From contig CAXXVA010000001.1 in NCBI GenBank assembly GCA_963675365.2, forward strand, positions 496,001 to 560,000: a DNA stretch of 64,000 bases. The letters run 5' to 3'. Positions within the stretch are counted from its first letter, which is position 1; every line of letters begins with the position of its first letter. Of the stretch, positions 1 to 8,529 are shown in pieces. The notes beneath the pieces are model-generated. The model did not search any database and was not told the origin of the DNA. It saw only the letters and a program-made list of their open reading frames with translations. This DNA is from CAXXOK01 sp963675365 (GTDB lineage: Bacteria; Bacillota; Clostridia; Christensenellales; Aristaeellaceae). Position numbers and translations under genes: made by a program.

Positions 1-1717
1 CGTTTTGCAGCATGCGGTTCAAAGCCACACTTCCGCAATCGCCCTTCTTGGTCGGAGTGAGCACCTGCATCATATGTACGGTTTGGCGGCGCCGGCCCTT
101 TTCCGGCAGCTTCAGGTATTCCGGCAGGCGTTTTTTCAGCAGTTCGCCAATGGTTTTGGCGGTCTCCGCCGTGCCAGTGCGGCGCTCGAAGAAGAAGTCC
201 GTGCCCTTCTGGTTCAGGTACGGCAGCTTTCCCTCGTTGATACGGTGGGAGTTGATGACGATCATGCTCTGCTCGGCCTGCCGGAAGATCTCCTTTAAGC
301 GGACTGACGGCAATATATCGCTTTCCAGCATGTCGCGCAGCACGTTGCCCGCGCCGACACTTGGCAGCTGATCGGCGTCGCCGACCAAAATAAGCCGCGT
401 ACCGGGCAGGGTCGCCGTTAACAGCGCGCGCATTAGCGTGACGTCCACCATGCTCATCTCGTCCACGATCAGGCAATCCGTCTCCAGGGGGTTATCCTCC
501 CGCCGCTGGAACAGGTTTGCCTCGCCGTTGTACTCAAGCATCCGGTGGATGGTCTTGGCCTCGGCCCCGGTCGCCTCCGCCATGCGCTTGGCGGCGCGGC
601 CCGTGGGCGCGCAGAGCATGATGTCGTTATCCTCTTCCAGAAGATGCAAAATGCACTTGATGATCGTGGTTTTACCCGTACCCGGCCCGCCGGTGATGAT
701 GATGACGCCCTCTTCCACCGCGCCGCGCACGGCCTTGCGCTGGAGCTCCGAAAGATGAATGCCCTGTTCTTTCTCAATCGCCGCGATACGGCGGGGGAAA
801 TCGTCCACCTTTTTGTAGGGGCGCGACTCCATCAGGTAGGAAAGCCGGGTGGCGATCTCCTGCTCGGCGTGGAAATAGTAGGGCAGGCACAGGCAGGGCT
901 CCTCCTGCCCGGGGATTTCGGTGGATATGATGATGCGCTGCAACAGCGCCTGGGTGATCTGTCTGTCGACCAGCTCTTCCTCCACGCCCAGCAGCCTGCA
1001 CGCCTGCTCCCGGAGCATGGGCGCGGGCAGATAGGTGTGCCCAAAAGCGTTCGCCGCCTCCGACAGCAGGTGATACAGCGCCGACCGCAGGCGGAACTCG
1101 CTGCGCGGATCGACGCCCGTGGACAGCGCGATGCGGTCGGCGGTCAGAAAGCCCACGCCGTCGATATCCAGCACCAGACGGTAGGGGTTTTCCTTGATGA
1201 TGGTAATGGCGTCGGCGCCGTAGTGCTTGGCGATCTTGGTCGCAAGCCCCGGCGTGATCCCATAGTTTTGCAGAAAAATCATCACGCGGCGCGTGCTGAC
1301 CTGCGCCAGGTAGCTCTCCGCGATCATCTTGGCCTTCTTGGGGCCGATGCCGGAAATCTCCACCAGGCGATAGGGCGCTTTGTCGAGCATCTCGATGGTG
1401 TCCATGCCGAACGTGCTTACGATCAGCTTGGCCGTCGCCGGGCCGATGCCGCGGATCAGCCCCGAGCCGAGGTACCGCTCGATCGCTGGGAGTTCGACCG
1501 GCGGGGAGATCTCGTACCCCTTGGCGATGAACTGGCGGCCGTAGACCGGATGCTCGCCCCAGTCGCCGGTGAACGTAACCAGCTCGCCGGCGGAAAGCTC
1601 CGGCATCGCGCCAACGACCGTCTGCTCGGAGGTGCCCGCAAGGACGCGCACCACCGAATAGCCGTTTTCGCTGTTGCGAAACGTGGTGTCCAGCACGGTC
1701 GCCGCAAGCTGTTCCAT
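1..1717 (-). CDS. recD2: RecD2-type ATP-dependent DNA helicase, 3' part cut off by window edge
   Basis: 5'-3' superfamily 1B helicase of the RecD2 type, which acts in DNA repair independently of RecBC. About 572 residues are visible; the C-terminus lies beyond the left edge. Order seen: an N-terminal OB-like region, helix-hairpin-helix repeats around residue 120 (SGIGPKKA), Walker A GGPGTGKTT near 343-351, and a Walker B with DEMSM near 415. The long HhH-bearing N-terminus separates RecD2 from RecBCD RecD. The ATG at 1717 is chosen because GGAG lies 7 bases upstream. A promoter fits at 1740-1769. Identification is firm. Confidence 0.93.
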   Translation of the reverse strand, partial: MEQLAATVLDTTFRNSENGYSVVRVLAGTSEQTVVGAMPELSAGELVTFTGDWGEHPVYGRQFIAKGYEISPPVELPAIERYLGSGLIRGIGPATAKLIVSTFGMDTIEMLDKAPYRLVEISGIGPKKAKMIAESYLAQVSTRRVMIFLQNYGITPGLATKIAKHYGADAITIIKENPYRLVLDIDGVGFLTADRIALSTGVDPRSEFRLRSALYHLLSEAANAFGHTYLPAPMLREQACRLLGVEEELVDRQITQALLQRIIISTEIPGQEEPCLCLPYYFHAEQEIATRLSYLMESRPYKKVDDFPRRIAAIEKEQGIHLSELQRKAVRGAVEEGVIIITGGPGTGKTTIIKCILHLLEEDNDIMLCAPTGRAAKRMAEATGAEAKTIHRMLEYNGEANLFQRREDNPLETDCLIVDEMSMVDVTLMRALLTATLPGTRLILVGDADQLPSVGAGNVLRDMLESDILPSVRLKEIFRQAEQSMIVINSHRINEGKLPYLNQKGTDFFFERRTGTAETAKTIGELLKKRLPEYLKLPEKGRRRQTVHMMQVLTPTKKGDCGSVALNRMLQN

Positions 1718-1739
1718 TGGCTCACTCCATTTCGTATGC

Positions 1740-1769
1740 ATTATATCATATTTACGGAAATGCATACAA
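1740..1769 (-). promoter_or_regulatory. Probable sigma-A promoter of recD2
   Basis: On the minus strand TTGTAT (1769-1764) is followed after 18 bases by a perfect TATAAT (1745-1740), 22 bases upstream of the recD2 ATG. The surrounding 1740-1930 stretch is strongly AT-rich and separates two divergent genes. Confidence 0.55.
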
Positions 1770-1886
1770 TATATGCTAAATCGTTCGATTGTATTACAAT
1801 AAATGTAAATTTATCTGTATTATTATTGTTTTTATTAAGCGTCTGTGATATTTGCTTTACGTATCTCTAACATATTCTATATATAG

Positions 1887-1915
1887 TTGTTTTGCACATG
1901 TTACTACACTATAAT
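1887..1915 (+). promoter_or_regulatory. Possible sigma-A promoter of the peptidoglycan-binding protein gene
   Basis: TTGTTT (1887-1892), 17-base spacer, TATAAT (1910-1915). With the TTG start at 2062 this would leave an untranslated leader of roughly 140 bases. The -35 box is weak, so this is tentative. Confidence 0.4.
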
Positions 1916-2061
1916 AAGCGTAAGGTTTCATGCGTCGATTGGGCGGACATCGTCGCTCTATCAGTATATTCAAACATACAGGCGCAGGACAACCACGTTT
2001 CGCAGATATGAACCGTATACCCGCTATCATCGCTGACACTCGTGGATCGGAGGCGTTCCGT

Positions 2062-2622
2062 TTGGTACACAATCGATCTTTCCGACCGCTATGCTTTATC
2101 CTATGCCTTGTGTTGTGCGTGGGCATTGCGTCTTCGGCGTTTGCCTATGAAACCCTGATTTATGGTTCCGTAGACGATAACGTTTTAAAGATGCAGCGGG
2201 CGCTGCAGGCGCTTGGGTATCTTGGTCCGGCGGAGAGGGACGGGGTTTTCGGCCGAAAAACGCTGGTGGCCGTGTGCTGGTTCCAGGCCGATATGAACAT
2301 GACCGTTGACGGCATCCCGGGGGACGAAACGCTGACGAAACTCTACACCCTTTACGATACCGCCGTATCCAAATCCACGGACGCCGACGTTTCCGCGTTC
2401 CAGCGGCTGTCGTTTGGCAGCAAAGGGCTGCTGGTGGAATACCTGCAAAGCAAGCTTGGGCAGCTGGGATATTACAACGGATTTGTGGATGGCTTCTACG
2501 GCGTGCAAACCAAACAGGCTGTGATCTCCTACCAGGAAGCCAACAGGCTGTTCGTGGACGGCGTCGTCTACAAGGATACCTGGCTGAGCCTGTTCGGAAC
2601 GCTGGATCTGCCCAATACCTGA
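2062..2622 (+). CDS. Secreted protein with two peptidoglycan-binding domains
   Basis: Predicted exported cell-wall-binding protein of 186 residues with no catalytic domain. Residues 1-28 form a signal peptide ending SSAFA; two PG_binding_1-type repeats follow at about 37-90 and 120-180, each with the family pattern of an LQ..L..LGY core followed by DG.FG..T. The frame stays open upstream to an ATG at 1930, but that start and the ATG at 2008 lack a ribosome site, whereas TTG at 2062 has GGAGG 8 bases upstream and begins exactly at the signal peptide. I therefore choose TTG. It probably binds murein; a role in spore or wall remodelling would be a guess. A terminator follows directly. Confidence 0.8.
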   Translation: MVHNRSFRPLCFILCLVLCVGIASSAFAYETLIYGSVDDNVLKMQRALQALGYLGPAERDGVFGRKTLVAVCWFQADMNMTVDGIPGDETLTKLYTLYDTAVSKSTDADVSAFQRLSFGSKGLLVEYLQSKLGQLGYYNGFVDGFYGVQTKQAVISYQEANRLFVDGVVYKDTWLSLFGTLDLPNT

Positions 2623-2635
2623 GAAACGATTTGTA

Positions 2636-2662
2636 AAGGCCCGGCCGATGCCGGGCCTTTTT
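2636..2662 (+). terminator. Rho-independent terminator
   Basis: An 8-bp perfect stem GGCCCGGC / GCCGGGCC (2638-2645 and 2650-2657) with a 4-base loop, followed by five T, 14 bases after the stop of the peptidoglycan-binding protein. Confidence 0.9.
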
Positions 2663-2689
2663 AATTGCCGGCAGCCGTGCGGCGCCGGG

Positions 2690-3178
2690 TTACTCCTCAA
2701 GCCAGTCCTGGTAGCGTTCCTTGGGATAGAGGCTTTTCATCATATGAATCATAAACTGGAACTCCTCCTCCGAAAAGAAAGAGGCGTATTTTTGATATAG
2801 TACGCGCAGCGCGGCGAGGCTTTCGTGCTGCAGAGCGTATTCGTTGAGCTTTTCAAAATTGGACGAAAACGGCGACAGGCGATCGAACATCAGCCCCATC
2901 AGGTCGTCGGTCATATATTCGATATCCCGAAGCGTCAGCTTTTTGGTTTGATAGTTTTCCACCACGATGCACATGCTCGCGTGCGTCAGCTTGTTGATAC
3001 GCACCAGAATATGCTGCTCCAGCCGCTGGCGAAGCTGCTCAAAGGTCTCCCGCACCGGGGAATACTGCATCATTTGGTAGCTGAGCTCCTGCGAAAGCGG
3101 CGTAGACATCAGAAACAAAGCGCCGAGCCATGGCTTAAGCGCATCGTTCACGTCGTCCAGATGAATGGGAACGGGCAT
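2690..3178 (-). CDS. Hypothetical protein, 162 aa, helical, cytoplasmic
   Basis: I do not recognise the family. The protein is predicted cytoplasmic: no signal peptide or membrane segment, mainly helical, rich in Met, Leu, Glu and Gln, with repeated aromatic positions such as YQKYASFF and FQFMIHMM. ATG at 3178 has GAGGAGGA four bases upstream. It stands alone, convergent with the peptidoglycan-binding gene and separated from dnaA by about 520 bases. The coding assignment is supported by the strong ribosome site and full-length open frame; the function is unknown. Confidence 0.7.
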   Translation of the reverse strand: MPVPIHLDDVNDALKPWLGALFLMSTPLSQELSYQMMQYSPVRETFEQLRQRLEQHILVRINKLTHASMCIVVENYQTKKLTLRDIEYMTDDLMGLMFDRLSPFSSNFEKLNEYALQHESLAALRVLYQKYASFFSEEEFQFMIHMMKSLYPKERYQDWLEE

Positions 3179-3697
3179 GGTTCCTCCTCAGGCCGGCGGG
3201 GCTTCATCCACCGGTTTTACGGGTTCGGATAGATTCATATTCTACAATTTCATGACATTTTCCTTTCCGCTCTTCATAAATTCATCCCATTTCCTCTTGC
3301 GGAATATGGCAATGATATATGTCGCCGACTTTGCTTAGCTTCACAGTTTTTTAAGATGAAATATCCGTAATTTTTATACATTCTTTGTCATAGTTAATAC
3401 ATAGAATTGCGACGATCTTTTAAACGCTTCTATACCTTGCGGCGTGGCTGCCTGCCCTATACAATCACTGGTAGTTCAGGGAGGGATCAGCAGCGTATCT
3501 TATGCAATATCCCACGCCATAAGGCTTCTTGCCAAGCTACCCGATATCTGCTATGATTGAAAAGAAAAACTGGTGCATCACGATTGGCATTTATATACAG
3601 AAAAGCCGAAGCGAATGTGCACATTTCATTGATGAAAATAGTGCATATTTATTGACTAATTATGAATACAAATATCTTGCAGGAAGGATGGGACAGA
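3179..3697. other. Long AT-rich intergenic region upstream of dnaA
   Basis: About 520 bases without a convincing gene. It is AT-rich in its second half and precedes dnaA, so an origin was looked for: no perfect DnaA box (TTATNCACA) is visible, only weak matches such as TTATACATT near 3375. No clear promoter or structured RNA was recognised. It probably carries the dnaA promoter. Confidence 0.4.
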
Positions 3698-5023
3698 TTG
3701 CAGAACGCCGAGGACATCTGGAGCAGAGCCTGCAGGATATTGAAGGACGACATGAACGCCGTGTCTTACGAGACATGGATTAAGTCCGCCCTAAAACCGT
3801 ATGCCGTCATTGATCACTGCTTCCTGATCGAATGTGTCAACGCGCTGATGCGCGATTTCGGCGTAGACCGCTATCTGCATAAAATCCAGTCCGCCGTGGT
3901 TTCCGCATCCGGAGAGAACCTGGCGGTCGAAATCCTCAACCATGACGAACTGCAGCGCCGCAAAGCCGAGCTGCAGCAGAAGCTTTCCAGCGCCAACCCC
4001 GACACGCTCAACCCGAAATACGTGTTCGATACCTTCGTGGTCGGCTCCAGCAATCGTTTCGCCCACGCTGTATCCCTGGCTGTGGCCGAAGTACCCGCCA
4101 AGGCCTACAATCCCCTGTTCCTCTACGGCGGCGTGGGGCTTGGCAAAACGCACCTCATGCACGCCATCGGCCACTACGCCCATGAGCTGTACCCGGAGAT
4201 GAAGATCGTCTACATCACCAGCGAAGATTTTACCAACCAGCTCATCCAGGCCATGCAGAATAATGAAAACCAGCGCTTCCGCGACCATTTCCGCACGGTG
4301 GACCTGCTGCTGGTGGACGACGTCCAGTTCATCGCGGGCAAACAGGCGACGGAGGAAGAGTTTTTCCACACTTTCAACCACCTGCGCGAAGCCGGCAAGC
4401 AGATCGTCGTCACCTCCGATAAACCGCCCAAGGAGATCGCCAAGCTGGAGCAGCGGCTTTGCAGCCGTTTCGAGGGCGGGCTTCTTGCCGATATCCAGCG
4501 CCCGGATTTTGAAACACGCTTTGCCATCCTGCGCAAAAAGGCGGAATACGACCACCTACGCATCGGCGACGACATCCTGTCGCTGATCGCCGAAAAGGTT
4601 GCCTCCAACGTGCGCGAACTGGAAGGAAGCCTGACGAGGCTGACGGCCTACGCGTCGCTCACCCGCCGCCCCATCGATATGCAACTGGCCTCCGAGGCCC
4701 TGCGAGACCTGTTCAACCGCAGCGAGATGACCAAGGTGACCGCCGATACCCTGCAGGAGGCCGTGGCCACCTATTACGGCATCACCGTGGAGGATTTGAA
4801 AAGCCCGCGCCGCAACCACGAGATCACCGTTCCCCGCCAGATCGCCATGTTTTTAACCCGCGAGATGCTGGGGCTGAGCCTGACCAAGATCGGCGACGCG
4901 TTCGGCGGCCGCCACTACACCACGGTGATGGCGTCCATCGAAAAGGTGGAAAACTCAATCAAGCAATCGCCGAGCCTGGCAAGCCTTCTGGACGACATCC
5001 GCCGCTCCGTGAAAGAGCCTTGA
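3698..5023 (+). CDS. dnaA: Chromosomal replication initiator protein DnaA
   Basis: Binds DnaA boxes at oriC and opens the duplex. Four domains are visible: N-terminal domain I, a short linker, the AAA+ core with Walker A GGVGLGKTH (about 144-152) and Walker B LLLVDD (about 203-208), and the DNA-binding domain with signature GGRHYTTV near 407. ATG at 3662 has no ribosome site; TTG at 3698 has AGGAAGGA 9 bases upstream and gives an N-terminus (QNAEDIW) aligned with other DnaA proteins, so a 441-residue TTG-initiated product is chosen. Neither dnaN nor recF nor gyrB is adjacent: the next gene is on the opposite strand after a terminator. Confidence 0.95.
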   Translation: MQNAEDIWSRACRILKDDMNAVSYETWIKSALKPYAVIDHCFLIECVNALMRDFGVDRYLHKIQSAVVSASGENLAVEILNHDELQRRKAELQQKLSSANPDTLNPKYVFDTFVVGSSNRFAHAVSLAVAEVPAKAYNPLFLYGGVGLGKTHLMHAIGHYAHELYPEMKIVYITSEDFTNQLIQAMQNNENQRFRDHFRTVDLLLVDDVQFIAGKQATEEEFFHTFNHLREAGKQIVVTSDKPPKEIAKLEQRLCSRFEGGLLADIQRPDFETRFAILRKKAEYDHLRIGDDILSLIAEKVASNVRELEGSLTRLTAYASLTRRPIDMQLASEALRDLFNRSEMTKVTADTLQEAVATYYGITVEDLKSPRRNHEITVPRQIAMFLTREMLGLSLTKIGDAFGGRHYTTVMASIEKVENSIKQSPSLASLLDDIRRSVKEP

Positions 5024-5045
5024 AACAATTGATCATGAATGAATA

Positions 5046-5080
5046 AGGCTGCCGTATAGAATACGGCAGTCTGTTTTTTC
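5046..5080 (+). terminator. Rho-independent terminator of dnaA
   Basis: Hairpin CTGCCGTAT / ATACGGCAG with a short AGA-type loop followed by TCTGTTTTTTC, about 20 bases after the dnaA stop. It may also serve the convergent surface-protein gene that ends at 5091. Confidence 0.85.
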
Positions 5081-5090
5081 GTATCGCCTT

Positions 5091-6212
5091 TTATGTGCGC
5101 CTTTTGCGTAAAACCACCGCCGCGCCGGCGGCAAGCAGCGCGGCCGCGGCGATTCCCGCCCACAGCCACGGCAAAGAAGCGTCCCCGGTATTGGGCAGCG
5201 GACTGCCGTCGCCCAAGAGCTCCACATACCGGTAGGGGGAGATATCGGACCAGTTGCCCGCCAGTATCCCCATGGACTCATTCCATACGAACTTGCCGGC
5301 TCCGGCTTTATCCGTAGAAGCATAAATTTTGTTGGTTACTGTGGGCGTGATGACCTCGTCCGTATCAAAGAACAGCGCTTCGTCCTGGCTTGCAAAGATC
5401 AGCCGCCCGTCGCCGACGCGAAAACTGCCGGACGAGGCATCCGCCCATACGGCGCCGAAGCCATTGGTTTCGCTTGTGAAGGTCCCGTTTCCGCCCGTTA
5501 CCAGCGCCTGATAAAACAGCAGCGCGTGCGATTCCTCAAATCCCGCGTCCGCCGTCGATACGACGGTGCCGCCCGTCATATAGAAATCGGTCGCCGAAAT
5601 AGCGCTGACCGCCAGCGCAAAGGAGTATACGTCAATGGATCCCCCGTGAATATTCAATTCATACTCGGCATAGATTCCGTAGGATTCGAACGCTGAAAAA
5701 AGCGTAATCTCGATGGTCCCGCCGTAGATGGTAATATCGCCGAATTCCGCCAGCAGACCGTCCGATACAAACGACGGCGCGCCGGGATTGATGAAGATGA
5801 TCAGGGTTCCGGTGTCATCCGCCGTGCCGTCCGATATTACGAGGTCGCCGTCGCACACAACGCCAGCCGGCGCCGCGGCGCTGCTTCCGGAATAAGTTAG
5901 GCTGTTTGTCCCAAGCAGGACGATATGAATATCCCCGTCGGCATAGATCAGTTCGTCGTAGGCGTTCATGGTATCCACCACGGCGTCCTTCAGGTACAGC
6001 GTCGGCATGGACGTACCGGTATCGAAATACGCGTTCCAGTCCGACGCCGAGCCGCCGCCGCCGTTTTTCCAATAGGGGTTTGCGGCGTTCAGCGTGACTC
6101 CGTTGAGCTCCACCAAGGCCGCATCGGCAGCCAGCGCGGCCGACACGAACAGGCAGAAAACCACGGAAAGCAAAAAAGCGATCAGTACATGCCGCTTGAC
6201 TGATTGGCTCAT
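5091..6212 (-). CDS. LPXTG-anchored cell-surface protein
   Basis: Predicted surface protein covalently attached to peptidoglycan by sortase. Of 373 residues, about 1-29 form a signal peptide (ends SAALAAD); the middle is a repetitive beta-rich region of Gly/Thr/Asp-rich strands (DGDLVISDG, GDITIYGGTIEI) like parallel beta-helix or carbohydrate-binding modules; the end has LPNTG near 339, a hydrophobic segment and RKRR. The frame extends to TTG 6224, but ATG 6212 has GGAG 6 bases upstream. The C-terminal sorting signal is unambiguous; ligand and function are unknown. Sortase is not in the window. Confidence 0.88.
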   Translation of the reverse strand: MSQSVKRHVLIAFLLSVVFCLFVSAALAADAALVELNGVTLNAANPYWKNGGGGSASDWNAYFDTGTSMPTLYLKDAVVDTMNAYDELIYADGDIHIVLLGTNSLTYSGSSAAAPAGVVCDGDLVISDGTADDTGTLIIFINPGAPSFVSDGLLAEFGDITIYGGTIEITLFSAFESYGIYAEYELNIHGGSIDVYSFALAVSAISATDFYMTGGTVVSTADAGFEESHALLFYQALVTGGNGTFTSETNGFGAVWADASSGSFRVGDGRLIFASQDEALFFDTDEVITPTVTNKIYASTDKAGAGKFVWNESMGILAGNWSDISPYRYVELLGDGSPLPNTGDASLPWLWAGIAAAALLAAGAAVVLRKRRT

Positions 6213-6265
6213 CTTAGGCTCCAAAACGACGCTTTAGGAAAATTGACAACTCCACTATACCCAAA

Positions 6266-6303
6266 CGGCCCGCTGCCGTCAATGAAAACAGCGGGCCGTT
6301 TTG
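6266..6303 (-). terminator. Probable terminator downstream of recA
   Basis: Perfect 12-bp stem AACGGCCCGCTG / CAGCGGGCCGTT with a 13-base loop, between the recA stop (6356) and the start of the surface-protein gene. The T tract on the minus strand is short, so termination may be partial. Confidence 0.6.
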
Positions 6304-6355
6304 TATGGAATTTGTACTATTTGAAGTGCCCGCCGCATTCTGCGCGGCAATGCGC

Positions 6356-7510
6356 CTACTCCAGGTCGTCTAAAAGCGCCAAATCCGGATCGTCGTTTGC
6401 CAGCTGTTCGTCGGCCTCTGCCAGTTCCTCTTCCACGTCGCGCGCATCCTTGTGCTCCAGCGCCGCCATGGCTTCGGCGCGGATGATCTTGTCGATTTTG
6501 TCGGCAATGTCGGGGTTATCCTTTAAGAACTGGCGTGCGTTTTCGCGCCCCTGGCCGATACGCTGGTCCTCGTAGCTGAACCACGCGCCGGACTTGTGAA
6601 TGATGTCGCGGTCCACCGCCATGTCCAAAAGCGTGCCGGTCTTGGAAATGCCCTCGCCGTAGATGATATCCACCTCCGCGATGCGGAACGGCGGCGCGAC
6701 CTTGTTTTTCACAACCTTGATACGGGTGCGATTGCCGATCACCTCGGTGCCGACCTTCAACTGCTCGCCGCGGCGCACGTCCAGGCGGATGCTGGAATAA
6801 AACTTCAGCGCGCGGCCGCCGGTGGTGGTTTCAGGGTTGCCGTACATGACGCCGACCTTCTCGCGCAGCTGATTGATAAACACGGCCACGGCGTTGGTCT
6901 TGGAAATCACCCCGGTCAGCTTTCTGAGCGCCTGGCTCATCAGCCTTGCCTGCAAGCCCACGAAGCTGTCGCCCATCTCGCCTTCGATCTCCGCCTTGGG
7001 CACGAGGGCCGCAACCGAGTCGATGACGACGATATCCACCGCGCCCGAACGCACCAGCGCTTCGCAGATTTCAAGCGCCTGCTCGCCGGTATCCGGCTGG
7101 CTGATGTAGAGGTTGTCGATATCCACGCCGAGCTTGCGAGCATAGGCGGGATCGAGCGCGTGTTCTGCGTCGATGAACGCCGCCACGCCGCCGCCCTTTT
7201 GGGCTTCGGCGATGCAGTGCAGCGCCACGGTGGTTTTACCGCTGGATTCCGGCCCGTAGATTTCCACCACGCGGCCGCGCGGCAGCCCGCCGACGCCCAG
7301 ACTGATGTCTAAAAGCAGATTGCCGGTGGAGATGACGTTCAAGTTCTGCACCGCGCCCGAATCGCTGTACTTCATCACGGCGCCCTTGCCGTAGGTTTTG
7401 TTCAGCTGGGACAGCGCGCTTTCCAGCGCCTTGAGTTTTTCCTTGCGTACGGCGTCTCCGTCGCCGTCAAAGGTCTGTACGGATTTTCCGGTGGTTTTCT
7501 TGACCGCCAT
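6356..7510 (-). CDS. recA: Recombinase RecA
   Basis: Forms the ATP-dependent filament on single-stranded DNA for homologous recombination and SOS induction. 384 residues: Walker A GPESSGKT at 86-93, Walker B VVIDSVAAL, loop L1 and loop L2 (NQLREKVGVMYGNPETTTGG) and an acidic C-terminal tail (EEELAEADEQ, LALLDDLE). The N-terminus is about 20 residues longer than in Escherichia coli RecA. It lies directly after pncC (one base between stop and start), in the order rimO-pgsA-pncC-recA that is familiar in Firmicutes. No LexA-type box was identified just upstream, since the gene is internal to a cluster. Confidence 0.98.
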   Translation of the reverse strand: MAVKKTTGKSVQTFDGDGDAVRKEKLKALESALSQLNKTYGKGAVMKYSDSGAVQNLNVISTGNLLLDISLGVGGLPRGRVVEIYGPESSGKTTVALHCIAEAQKGGGVAAFIDAEHALDPAYARKLGVDIDNLYISQPDTGEQALEICEALVRSGAVDIVVIDSVAALVPKAEIEGEMGDSFVGLQARLMSQALRKLTGVISKTNAVAVFINQLREKVGVMYGNPETTTGGRALKFYSSIRLDVRRGEQLKVGTEVIGNRTRIKVVKNKVAPPFRIAEVDIIYGEGISKTGTLLDMAVDRDIIHKSGAWFSYEDQRIGQGRENARQFLKDNPDIADKIDKIIRAEAMAALEHKDARDVEEELAEADEQLANDDPDLALLDDLE

Positions 7511-7511
7511 G

Positions 7512-7994
7512 CTATTGCCCGCCTTTCATACAGTTGAGAATGATTTGAAGCGCTTGCCGCACGGTTTCCCGCCGTACGGCCTGCCTGTTTCCTTTGAAAT
7601 GGTATTCCTCCGCCGATACGCTGTCACCGTATGCGCAGCCGATAAATACGGTCCCGACCGGGGTTTGCGCGGTTCCGCCGTCCGGCCCGGCAACGCCGGT
7701 ACAGCTGACGGCGAGGTCGGCGTTCGTGAGTTTGCGCGCACCTAGCGCCATCTGCCTTGCGCAGTCCGCCGAGACTACGGTATCCTCCGTGACGCCGTCC
7801 ACGCCCAGCACGTTTTGCTTCACTGCCAGCGCGTAGCCGACCACGCCGCCCAAAAGCGTTTTGGACGCGCCCGGCACATCCGCGATCGCCGCGGCGATCA
7901 GCCCGGCGGTCAGGCTTTCGGCCGTCGCCAGCGTTAAGCCCTTCTGCGTCGCCGTTGCAACGACCTCCCGCGCCTGCGCCAGCGGCTCATTCAT
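7512..7994 (-). CDS. pncC: CinA C-terminal-type nicotinamide-nucleotide amidohydrolase
   Basis: Stand-alone CinA C-terminal (PncC) domain, which in characterised members deamidates nicotinamide mononucleotide in NAD salvage. 160 residues; family motifs ATAESLTAGLIAA near the start, GGVVGYA and SCTGVAGPDGG with TPVGTVFIG are visible. The N-terminal MoeA-like half of full CinA is absent, with no remnant upstream. ATG 7994 overlaps the pgsA stop by 8 bases and has GGAG 7 bases upstream, which decides the start against an upstream in-frame codon at 8009. Translational coupling with pgsA and recA is likely. Confidence 0.9.
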   Translation of the reverse strand: MNEPLAQAREVVATATQKGLTLATAESLTAGLIAAAIADVPGASKTLLGGVVGYALAVKQNVLGVDGVTEDTVVSADCARQMALGARKLTNADLAVSCTGVAGPDGGTAQTPVGTVFIGCAYGDSVSAEEYHFKGNRQAVRRETVRQALQIILNCMKGGQ

Positions 7995-8529
7995 CGTAGG
8001 TCTCCGCAAACACCGCGCGGTTCTTGAGGAAATAATCCACGCCGGACCACACCGTCATCAGCACCGCGAATGCGATCAGCACCCAGTCGATCCAGAGGTC
8101 TTTGAGCGCCGGAATGTTTAAAAGCACGACTAAAACCAGCACCATCTGCGATACGGTCTTGATCTTCCCGAGCTTCCCGGCGGCGATAACGACGCCCTTC
8201 TGCACGGCGATCAGGCGCAGCCCGTCCACCATCAGCTCCCGGAACAGCACCACCACGCATACCCACGCGGGCAGCTGCCCGAGGCCGGAAAGCGTGATCA
8301 TGGTGCTCAGCACCAGCAGCTTGTCCGCCACGGGATCAAGGAACTTGCCAAACACCGTCACAATGCCCTGTTTGCGGGCGATATACCCATCCAGCCAGTC
8401 AGTCATGCAGGCGAACACGAATAAAACGATGGCCGCCGAACGAAACGCGCCCGTATCCAGCAGCAGCAGCACGACGATGACGGGGATGGCCAATACGCGC
8501 AGGATCGTAAGCTTATTGGGCAGGTTCAT
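7987..8529 (-). CDS. pgsA: CDP-diacylglycerol--glycerol-3-phosphate 3-phosphatidyltransferase
   Basis: Makes phosphatidylglycerophosphate from CDP-diacylglycerol and glycerol 3-phosphate in the membrane, the first step to phosphatidylglycerol and cardiolipin. 180 residues with several membrane segments and the complete CDP-alcohol phosphotransferase motif: DG..AR, then G...D...D in DGYIARKQG and GKFLDPVADK. The start overlaps the rimO stop by 4 bases and uses GGGGGTGA inside rimO as ribosome site; the end overlaps pncC. It is part of the rimO-pgsA-pncC-recA block. Confidence 0.94.
   Translation of the reverse strand: MNLPNKLTILRVLAIPVIVVLLLLDTGAFRSAAIVLFVFACMTDWLDGYIARKQGIVTVFGKFLDPVADKLLVLSTMITLSGLGQLPAWVCVVVLFRELMVDGLRLIAVQKGVVIAAGKLGKIKTVSQMVLVLVVLLNIPALKDLWIDWVLIAFAVLMTVWSGVDYFLKNRAVFAETYDE

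Noticed and set aside
545..1870. Long 441-codon open frame on the plus strand
   Set aside because: It is the shadow of recD2 on the minus strand, whose motifs are unmistakable; GC-rich third positions keep antisense frames open.
3179..3697. Replication origin upstream of dnaA
   Set aside because: No perfect DnaA boxes and no AT-rich 13-mer-type array were seen; only scattered weak matches.
6272..6303. Riboswitch or LexA site near recA
   Set aside because: The only structure is a plain hairpin after recA; recA itself is preceded by pncC with no intergenic space.
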